Assembly (NCBI GenBank): GCA_030044105.1
Contig: JASHWL010000200.1
Location: 1 to 9,550 of the forward strand
DNA length: 9,550 bases
Direction: 5' to 3'
Source of the DNA: Thermoplasmata archaeon
GTDB taxonomy: Archaea; Thermoplasmatota; Thermoplasmata; Lutacidiplasmatales; UBA184
Below the pieces are notes generated by a model. That model made no database searches. It was not told where the DNA came from and saw nothing but the letters and a program-made list of their open reading frames with translations. A program made the position numbers and the translations under genes. How positions within the stretch are numbered: position 1 is the stretch's first letter; every line of letters starts with the position of its first letter. Shown here in pieces: positions 1 through 4,793 of the stretch.

Positions 1-5
1 GGCGG

Positions 6-1433
6 TCACGGAGTCCAGGTCGCCCCGCCGTACCCGGAGGGCAGGCCCGGCGGCACCGCTCCGCCGAACGGATCGGGCCGGGGCTCGGGAGCGCGCGCGT
101 GCTTCTTCGCGAGGTACGTGTCGATCGCCGACGCGGCGCGCTCGCCCGCGGCCATCGCGTGCACGACCGACCGTCCGCCGGTCGCGAACACGCCCTCGAT
201 GTCGGTCATCCAGTCCTCCCGCTTCCCCTCGGGCCAGCCCATCGACGCGAACTTGAATCCGTAGTCCGGATCGAAGCCCGAGACGTCCGCGACCTCGCCG
301 ACGGCGACGATGACCATGTCGCAGGGGATCGTCTCCTCGGAATTGGGCTCGACCACGAGCGGCCTCCGGCCCTTCGCGTCAGGTGGGCCGTGCTTCGTTC
401 GCTCGACGACCAGCCCTTCGACGTGCTCGCTGCCGAGGATCGCCTTCGGGGAGCGGAAGAACACGAAGCGGACGCCCTCGTACTCCCCGCCGGTCTTCTC
501 CTCGTCGGTGGCCTTCATGTCCTCCGGACCGCGGCGATAGGCGAGGATGACCTCGCCTCCTCCGCTGAGCCGGCGCGCGGAGCGCGCCGCGTCGAGGGCC
601 ACGTCCCCCGCGCCGATCACGACGATCCGGCGGCCCTTCCGTCCGAAGAGGCCCTCGGGTCGCTTGTTCATCGCGAGGAGGAACGGGAGGGCGTGGTAGA
701 CCCCGGGGAGCTCCTCGCCGGGAACCCCGAGCTCGCGGGCCTTCGAAGCGCCGATCGCGACGAGCACCGCCTCGTATCCCTCGGCGAGCAGGCTCTTGGG
801 CGTGTAGTCGGTCCCGGCCTTCTTGCCCACGACGTAGGTGATGTCGAGGTTCTTCCATCGCGCGAGGTCGGTGTCGAGGTCGTCCTCGTCGAGGTGGTAG
901 CGCGGGATCGTGTTGATCTGACCGCCCAGGAACGGCTCGTACTCGAAGACGGTCACCGGGTGCCCGCGGATCGCGAGGTCCCACGCCGCCATCAGGCCGG
1001 CCGGCCCGGCACCGATCACCGCGATGCGCTCGTTCTTGCGCTTCGAGGGCACGTACTGCAGGTCGGACTGGCCGTAGTCGAGCGCGGCCCGTTTGAGGTG
1101 GCGGATCGCGATCGGGACGCCCTTGCCGGTCATGATGCAGTCGTCCTCGCAGAAGTGGTAGCACGTCTTGCAGAGGACCGTGGCGAGCGGGTTCTCCCGC
1201 AGGACGAGGCGCGCGGCGCCGTCGAAGTCGCGCTGGCCGACCAGGATGTTGTAGCCGCGGGCGTCCTGCGTGATCGGGCAGCCCTGGATGCAGTACGGCA
1301 TCGCGCACTGCAGGCAGCGTTGTCCCTCGAGCACCGCCTCGTCGAGGGTGTACGGCTCGTCGATGATGGCGAACCGCTGGATCCGCTCCTCCCGGCTGTC
1401 CTCGCGGATCGGAGTCCGCTCGTAGCGATCCAT
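6..1433 (-). CDS. GltD/PreT-type FAD- and NAD(P)H-dependent oxidoreductase with two [4Fe-4S] motifs
   Basis: 475 residues, start ATG at 1433. The N-terminal domain carries two four-cysteine motifs: C40-x2-C43-x4-C48-x3-C52-P, and C88-x2-C91-x3-C95-x3-C99. A FAD-binding Rossmann motif (GAGPAG, 141-146) and an NAD(P)H-binding one (GAGDVA, 274-279) follow in the usual order. This is the layout of the glutamate synthase small subunit (GltD), dihydropyrimidine dehydrogenase PreT and NfnB/SudA-type subunits, which are cytosolic and pass electrons from NAD(P)H through FAD and Fe-S clusters to a partner. No GltB, PreA or NfnA partner lies in the window, so the acceptor and the exact gene are unknown. 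Oddities: the C-terminal FAD motif reads ATGG (417-420) where the family usually ends in Gly-Asp, the second Cys cluster is tightly spaced, and a Pro/Gly-rich tail of about 34 residues follows. The superfamily is confident; the substrate is not. Confidence 0.9.
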   Translation of the reverse strand: MDRYERTPIREDSREERIQRFAIIDEPYTLDEAVLEGQRCLQCAMPYCIQGCPITQDARGYNILVGQRDFDGAARLVLRENPLATVLCKTCYHFCEDDCIMTGKGVPIAIRHLKRAALDYGQSDLQYVPSKRKNERIAVIGAGPAGLMAAWDLAIRGHPVTVFEYEPFLGGQINTIPRYHLDEDDLDTDLARWKNLDITYVVGKKAGTDYTPKSLLAEGYEAVLVAIGASKARELGVPGEELPGVYHALPFLLAMNKRPEGLFGRKGRRIVVIGAGDVALDAARSARRLSGGGEVILAYRRGPEDMKATDEEKTGGEYEGVRFVFFRSPKAILGSEHVEGLVVERTKHGPPDAKGRRPLVVEPNSEETIPCDMVIVAVGEVADVSGFDPDYGFKFASMGWPEGKREDWMTDIEGVFATGGRSVVHAMAAGERAASAIDTYLAKKHARAPEPRPDPFGGAVPPGLPSGYGGATWTP

Positions 1434-1475
1434 GGATGCGTCAGCCCGCAGAACGGTCTGCTCTGGATGTGGAGA

Positions 1476-1487
1476 CCTGCGCGCAGG
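1476..1487. repeat. Perfect 12-bp palindrome (candidate operator)
   Basis: CCTGCGCGCAGG equals its own reverse complement. It lies in the divergent region between the oxidoreductase and the esterase, abutting the candidate TATA-like element of the oxidoreductase on its downstream side. A protein bound there would block transcription initiation at that promoter. In GC-rich DNA a 12-bp palindrome can arise by chance, so an operator role is only a suggestion. Confidence 0.35.
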
Positions 1488-1493
1488 CTAAAG
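1488..1493 (-). promoter_or_regulatory. Candidate TATA-like element for the GltD-type gene
   Basis: On the minus strand this reads CTTTAG, within AGCCTTTAGCC. It is the most AT-rich spot upstream of the ATG at 1433, about 55-60 bp away, the same distance as the TATA-type elements of the AhpD-like and solute-binding protein genes. A perfect palindrome lies immediately downstream of it (1476-1487). No convincing Shine-Dalgarno sequence precedes this ATG. The promoter call is inference from spacing and composition only. Confidence 0.3.
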
Positions 1494-1559
1494 GCTTCGC
1501 GGGTCGGGATGCTACGGAGTGGCAAGCGCGGACGCCTCCGCGGGCCGTATCGACCCGTT

Positions 1560-1623
1560 CGGCGACCGGTCCGACTCCGGGATGCGGGCGACGATTATCC
1601 GCGCCGGCGACCGTGACCTCCGG
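1560..1623. repeat. Short imperfect direct repeat upstream of the esterase gene
   Basis: CGGCGACCG occurs at 1560-1568 and again at 1605-1613. Each copy is followed by CTCCGG (1575-1580 and 1618-1623) after 6 and 4 bases. The two units start 45 bp apart, with the only AT-rich spot of the region (ATTAT, 1594-1598) between them. They lie just before the chosen esterase start at 1666 and could be tandem regulator sites or chance similarity in GC-rich DNA. Confidence 0.3.
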
Positions 1624-1665
1624 CGCCACGGCCGAGCGGCCGGACCCGAGGCGACCCCCAGCACC

Positions 1666-2940
1666 ATGCGCTCCGAGGCACCCCTGCCGTCGCCGGAACC
1701 GCTCGACAGCCCCCGACTCCGGCGATTCGCCCGGGCGGTTCAGGGCGCGGTTCCGGCCGACGTGGACTCCGCCTGGCGGCGGCTGGTCGAGCGGGGCGTC
1801 CCGTTGGTCGAGCGAGTGCCCGGCCATCCCGGCGAGTTGCGCGTCACGTTCCTGTGGCGCCCCGTTCCAGCGGTCGATCACGCGTCCGTGTTCGCTCCGG
1901 CGCTCGACTTCACGGTGGACGGGACTCGGATGACGCCCCTCGAGGGGACCGGGATCTGGTATCGGTCGGTCCGTCTGCCCCGCACGACCCGGACCGAGTA
2001 CGGATTTGCATCGCAGCTCCTCCCGACGTTCTCCGACCCCCCGCGGGCCTGGGCCGAGTTCTACCGCAGCCTCGGCCCGGACCCGGAGGCGAAGGAGCGG
2101 GTGCGCGCGGGTCCGGCGCTGCACCTCTCGGTCGCCGAGCTGCCGGACGCGCCGCCCCAGCCCTGGTTCCGACGCGAGCCGCACGCGAAATGGCGGCGCG
2201 AGACCCGGCGCGTTCGGAGCCGGAAGCTCGGGACCACGCGCACGGTCCGCGTCTACCGGCCCCCGATGTGGGGCACGGACCCACGCCGCGCAGCGGTGAT
2301 CGTGATACTCGACGGGGAGGCCTACGCCGGCGATCCGATCTGGAGCCCCCGGACCGTCGCCAATCTGGCGGAGGCCGGCCGCATTCCTCCGGCGCTCCTC
2401 GTGCTGGTGGACAACGCCCCCGGCGCCCGGGAATCGGAGCTCGGGGCGAACCCGGTGTTCGCGGACTTTCTCGCGCGCGAGCTGCTCCCTTCCGTCCTTC
2501 GTCGGCACCGGATCCGCGCCGACCCCGCGACGACCGTGCTCGTGGGGTCGAGCCTCGGAGGACTCGCCGCCGCGTATGCGGCGCTGCGTCACTCCGAACG
2601 GTTCGGCTGCGTGCTGGCGCAGTCCGGCGCCTTCTACGCGCCCGGTCCCCCGGGGGCGGGAGCCTCACGGACCCTCATGGAACTGTACGCGCGGGAACGG
2701 GTGCGCCCGCTGCGATTCTATCTCGATGCCGGGACCCGGGAGGTCCTCGTGCCGCCCGGCTTCGCGGCCTCGCTGTTGGCGGGCGTCCGACACCTTCGGG
2801 ACGTGCTCGCCGCCAAGGGCTACCCGGTCGCGTACCGGGAGTTCGAGGGCGGGCACGACTACGCTTGCTGGCGCGGAACGCTCGCGGACGGCCTCGAGAT
2901 CCTGTTCGGGACCCGGCCCGCCGCGGCCGCGAGACGGTGA
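1666..2940 (+). CDS. Enterochelin-esterase-like alpha/beta hydrolase
   Basis: 424 residues from the ATG at 1666. The reading frame is open back to an ATG at 1519, but those extra 49 residues are low-complexity, and the recognisable family sequence (DSPRLRRFARAV...) begins just after 1666. An N-terminal enterochelin-esterase domain (about residues 14-160, with the VTFLWRP signature) precedes an esterase-D type catalytic domain. The nucleophile elbow is G-S-S296-L-G-G, the acid is probably D354 (LDAGTRE) and the histidine is H397 (GGHDY). There is no signal peptide, so it should be cytosolic. Family members hydrolyse iron-loaded catecholate siderophores such as enterobactin. No siderophore uptake gene is in the window, so the true ester substrate is open. 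A weak GAGG (1648-1651) lies 14 nt before the ATG. It converges on the next gene. Confidence 0.85.
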   Translation: MRSEAPLPSPEPLDSPRLRRFARAVQGAVPADVDSAWRRLVERGVPLVERVPGHPGELRVTFLWRPVPAVDHASVFAPALDFTVDGTRMTPLEGTGIWYRSVRLPRTTRTEYGFASQLLPTFSDPPRAWAEFYRSLGPDPEAKERVRAGPALHLSVAELPDAPPQPWFRREPHAKWRRETRRVRSRKLGTTRTVRVYRPPMWGTDPRRAAVIVILDGEAYAGDPIWSPRTVANLAEAGRIPPALLVLVDNAPGARESELGANPVFADFLARELLPSVLRRHRIRADPATTVLVGSSLGGLAAAYAALRHSERFGCVLAQSGAFYAPGPPGAGASRTLMELYARERVRPLRFYLDAGTREVLVPPGFAASLLAGVRHLRDVLAAKGYPVAYREFEGGHDYACWRGTLADGLEILFGTRPAAAARR

Positions 2941-2983
2941 CCTGCCCCTACGGGCCGGACGCCACGGGCCCGGCCCGGCGGCG

Positions 2984-3010
2984 GGTCGGTCCGTCGAATT
3001 CGATCCGACC
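2984..3010. repeat. Nested inverted repeat between convergent genes
   Basis: GGTCGG (2984-2989) is complementary to CCGACC (3005-3010). Between these arms sits a perfect 10-bp palindrome, TCGAATTCGA (2994-3003). The structure lies in the 91-bp gap where the esterase and AhpD-like genes converge, so it could end or process transcripts from both sides. It has no T-tract, so it is not a typical intrinsic terminator. It is the only clear structure in this gap. Confidence 0.35.
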
Positions 3011-3031
3011 GCGGGCTCCGCCGGCCCCCTC

Positions 3032-3550
3032 TCAGGCCGATTTCTTCGCGGCCCAATCTTGCGCCGCGCCCCGGTCCCACTCCTCGCCCACCTGGCGCGT
3101 GGTGACGTTGATCCGGTTGTAGAGGTTGATCGTGGCGATCCCGAGGACCAGCAGGGCGAGCTCCCGCTCTTCGAAGTGACGGGCGGCCTCGTCCCAGACC
3201 GCGTCGGGCACGGGATCCGACCGGTCGCTCAGCCGGGTCATGGACTCGGCGAGGGCGAGCGCGGCCCGTTCCGGGCCGGTGAACCGCGTCGACTCTCGCC
3301 ACGCAGGCACCGCGAACAGGCGATCCTCGGTCTCGCCGAGGCCTCGCAGGGTCTGGCACGATCCGGCGAGGCAGAGTGCGCACCCGTTGATCTGGCTGGC
3401 GCGCAACATCGCCAAAGAGAGGGCCCGGGCCGCGTCCCCCTTCCCCTGCGCCAACAGCTGGCCGAGGGCCTGCAGCGGGGCCATCGCCTCGGGCACGATC
3501 ATCGCAGGATTCTTCAGCCGGGGGGTCGGGGCGGCGTTCGGTTTCTGCAT
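3032..3550 (-). CDS. AhpD-like / carboxymuconolactone decarboxylase family protein with an altered active site
   Basis: 172 residues. The core reads RASQINGC57-A-L-C60, the hallmark of the AhpD-like branch of the CMD superfamily, whose CxxC dithiol reduces peroxides or peroxiredoxin partners. The downstream GLGETEDRL, an AWRES segment, and the ERELALLVLGIATINLYNRINV helix are also typical. In the usual pattern C-x2-C-x3-H a histidine completes the proton relay; here that position is S64, followed by an extra cysteine, C65. The protein may use a different relay or have another role. The start is supported by GGAGGA (3561-3566) 10 nt upstream and by a TATA-type element about 60 bp upstream. The gene diverges from the ArsR operon and probably shares control with it. 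Family assignment is strong; activity is uncertain. Confidence 0.88.
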   Translation of the reverse strand: MQKPNAAPTPRLKNPAMIVPEAMAPLQALGQLLAQGKGDAARALSLAMLRASQINGCALCLAGSCQTLRGLGETEDRLFAVPAWRESTRFTGPERAALALAESMTRLSDRSDPVPDAVWDEAARHFEERELALLVLGIATINLYNRINVTTRQVGEEWDRGAAQDWAAKKSA

Positions 3551-3560
3551 GCGGATTCGC

Positions 3561-3566
3561 TCCTCC
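3561..3566 (-). promoter_or_regulatory. Shine-Dalgarno sequence of the AhpD-like gene
   Basis: The minus strand reads GGAGGA, 10 nt before the ATG at 3550. It is one of the best ribosome-binding sites in the window and fixes this start codon. Confidence 0.65.
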
Positions 3567-3604
3567 GCGCGGGGTCCCGCGCGCTACTTCGTATAACAAG
3601 TTGG

Positions 3605-3617
3605 GTATATATTGTAC
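3605..3617 (-). promoter_or_regulatory. TATA-box promoter of the AhpD-like gene
   Basis: GTATATATTGTAC (plus strand) is the most AT-rich stretch of the window. Read on the minus strand, its TATATA core lies 55-65 bp before the ATG at 3550, giving a leader of roughly 30-35 nt that contains the GGAGGA site. Its ends, GTA and TAC, form a partial dyad, and a second GTATA lies nearby at 3591-3595, so a regulator could also bind here. It is about 120 bp from the ArsR start, too far to be an obvious promoter for that gene. A TATA box in otherwise GC-rich DNA supports an archaeal origin. Confidence 0.6.
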
Positions 3618-3667
3618 ATCCCGCCGTGGCACATCCTGTCCCCGGAGGCTTCGCCGCGGCTGAGGTA

Positions 3668-3685
3668 CACCGTGCCGAGCCGGTG
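3668..3685. promoter_or_regulatory. Short inverted repeat upstream of the ArsR operon (candidate operator)
   Basis: CACCG (3668-3672) and CGGTG (3681-3685) form 5-bp arms around 8 bp. The site lies about 50 bp before the ArsR start and just upstream of the candidate promoter at 3704-3709. A second short imperfect repeat, CAGG-N6-CCTG, follows at 3689-3702. ArsR-type repressors often bind such dyads at their own promoters, but arms this short are weak evidence. Confidence 0.25.
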
Positions 3686-3703
3686 CGCCAGGGGCATGCC
3701 TGA

Positions 3704-3709
3704 TTAACT
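3704..3709 (+). promoter_or_regulatory. Candidate promoter element and start context of the ArsR operon
   Basis: TTAACT is the only AT-rich element near the ArsR start, 33 bp before the ATG at 3737, which predicts a very short leader. The same hexamer occurs in the candidate promoter of the solute-binding protein (4734-4739). A GGAG (3727-3730) lies 6 nt before the ATG and would be at or near the 5' end of the transcript. If transcription starts further upstream, the GGAG would be used normally. Confidence 0.3.
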
Positions 3710-3736
3710 CCCCGGTTATGGTTCCCGGAGCACTCC

Positions 3737-4072
3737 ATGCCGCGCGACGTCTTCTCGGCCCTGGCGGATCCCACGCGACGGCAGGTCCTCGATCTGCTCT
3801 CCCGCCGGGAGAGGGCGGCCGGCGAGCTCGGGCGGGCCTTCCCGCAGATCAGCCAGCCCGGAATGTCCCGTCACCTGCGCGTGCTGCGCGAGGCGGGCCT
3901 CGTGCGCGTTCGGCAGGAGCGCCGCCATCGCTACTACTCGCTGCGGACGGACCGCCTCGCCGAGGTGGACGCCTGGATCGCCAAGTACCGGGGTTTCTGG
4001 GAGTCCGAGCTGGACTCGCTCGAGGCCTACCTCGACGCCCGCGCGGGCCCGCGGAAGGAGCGTTCGAGATGA
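3737..4072 (+). CDS. ArsR-type winged-helix transcriptional regulator (SRPBCC-linked subgroup)
   Basis: 111 residues, a normal length for the family. It opens with FSALADPTRRQVLDLLS, the signature first helix of ArsR regulators, followed by the helix-turn-helix with recognition helix QPGMSRHLRVLREAGLV (about 40-56) and the wing RVRQERRHRYYSL. There is no cysteine in the protein, so it cannot use the Cys-based metal site of classical arsenic or cadmium sensors. The C-terminal half, with YRGFWESELDSLEAYL, is typical of the subgroup encoded directly before an AHSA1/SRPBCC protein. Its stop overlaps the next start as ATGA, so the two are translationally coupled. It probably represses its own operon and may act on the divergent AhpD-like gene. 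The signal it senses is unknown. Confidence 0.9.
   Translation: MPRDVFSALADPTRRQVLDLLSRRERAAGELGRAFPQISQPGMSRHLRVLREAGLVRVRQERRHRYYSLRTDRLAEVDAWIAKYRGFWESELDSLEAYLDARAGPRKERSR
4055..4060 (+). promoter_or_regulatory. Shine-Dalgarno sequence of the SRPBCC gene
   Basis: AAGGAG, inside the end of the ArsR gene, lies 8 nt before the ATG at 4069. It supports that overlapping start over the much longer reading frame that is open back to 3718. Confidence 0.6.
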
Positions 4073-4581
4073 GCGAATCTGCCCCCGCCGAGGGAGCCCC
4101 GGGGGGCGTCGGGGGGCCCGGTCTGCTGCGGGCCGAGGGACGGACGGCGACCCTCACGTTCCGACGACTCATGCGACATCCGATCGAGCAGGTTTGGGAG
4201 GCGATCACCGACCCGGACCAGATCGAGGCGTGGTTCCTCGCTCGGACCCGCCGCGAGAACTCGCGGGGGGGACGCCTTGAGATGGATCTGTCGAACGGGA
4301 TCCACGCGACCGGACGCGTGCTCGACTGGGATCCTCCGCGCTCCTACGAATACGAGTGGAACCTGCCCCCCGGACCGAACAGCCCCGACGGCGAGCGATC
4401 GGTGGTCCGCTGGGAGCTCAGCCCGGCCGAGGGGGGGACGCTGCTGGTGGTCACGCATCGGAACCTCTCGCGGCCCGCCGCCGCGATCTTCGTCCGAGGC
4501 TTCCCGACCCTGCTGGACCGGCTGGCGGCCCACCTGGCCGGCGCCCCCATGCCCGATGCCCCGTGGGCGAGGGCGCCGTAG
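4069..4581 (+). CDS. AHSA1/SRPBCC (START-like) domain protein
   Basis: 170 residues. After a Gly/Ala/Pro-rich N-terminus of about 25 residues, the sequence TFRRLMRHPIEQVWEAITDP begins a START-like domain of the AHSA1 (Hsp90 ATPase activator homologue) type. The strands GRVLDWDPPRSYEYEW and VRWELSP, and a C-terminal helix FPTLLDRLAAHLAG, match the fold. These small cytosolic proteins form a hydrophobic pocket that binds lipids, polyketides or other small ligands; few have a known ligand. The start overlaps the ArsR stop, so both are made from one transcript. The pairing suggests that the regulator senses the ligand or a related stress and this protein binds or handles it. That link is inference from context. 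Confidence 0.85.
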   Translation: MSESAPAEGAPGGVGGPGLLRAEGRTATLTFRRLMRHPIEQVWEAITDPDQIEAWFLARTRRENSRGGRLEMDLSNGIHATGRVLDWDPPRSYEYEWNLPPGPNSPDGERSVVRWELSPAEGGTLLVVTHRNLSRPAAAIFVRGFPTLLDRLAAHLAGAPMPDAPWARAP

Positions 4582-4705
4582 CGCCGGGGCAGGGAACGGC
4601 CCGGCGGGTCGGGGAATCTTCGCGAGGTCGGAGACCCGGGCGCGCGGCCGGTTCGCGTCCTCGGCGGCACCGCGCGGGAGCGGCGCGCGCGAGCCCCAAA
4701 CGCCC

Positions 4706-4724
4706 CGTGCGCAAACCGCGCACG
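4706..4724. repeat. Perfect inverted repeat (7-bp arms, 5-nt loop) upstream of the solute-binding protein
   Basis: CGTGCGC (4706-4712), loop AAACC, then GCGCACG (4718-4724). The rest of the 212-bp gap between 4582 and 4793 is GC-rich with no coding signal. The hairpin could terminate the ArsR operon, although it lacks a T-tract. It could also be an operator, because it ends 9 bp before the candidate promoter element at 4734-4739. Confidence 0.45.
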
Positions 4725-4733
4725 CCTCAGAGC

Positions 4734-4739
4734 TTAACT
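4734..4739 (+). promoter_or_regulatory. Candidate promoter element of the solute-binding protein
   Basis: TTAACT in the context GCTTAACTTCG is the only AT-rich stretch in this intergenic region. It lies 60 bp before the ATG at 4794, matching the distance seen for the AhpD-like gene. That leaves room for a leader of about 30-35 nt including the GAGGT site. Confidence 0.4.
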
Positions 4740-4779
4740 TCGCGCTCGCTTCGGGGGAGTGACGGGGCCGGCGGGGCCC

Positions 4780-4784
4780 GAGGT
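4780..4784 (+). promoter_or_regulatory. Shine-Dalgarno sequence deciding the start of the solute-binding protein
   Basis: GAGGT lies 9 nt before the ATG at 4794. The frame is open back to 4356, inside the SRPBCC gene, but the site, the promoter-like element and the basic-then-hydrophobic N-terminus all point to 4794. Confidence 0.5.
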
Positions 4785-4793
4785 CGCAGCTCG

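Noticed and set aside
99..1616. A 505-codon plus-strand open frame opposite the oxidoreductase
   Set aside because: The antisense strand encodes a complete flavoprotein with both Rossmann motifs; this frame has no recognisable domain.
1441..2592. A 383-codon minus-strand open frame opposite the esterase
   Set aside because: No domain signature, and the sense strand has a complete catalytic triad.
3718..4068. N-terminal extension of the SRPBCC frame back to an ATG at 3718
   Set aside because: It would overlay the whole ArsR gene in another frame and has no conserved sequence; ATGA coupling and AAGGAG support the start at 4069.
4356..4793. N-terminal extension of the solute-binding protein frame back to 4356
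   Set aside because: It overlaps the SRPBCC gene, is Arg/Pro/Gly-rich, and would bury the membrane segment far from the N-terminus.
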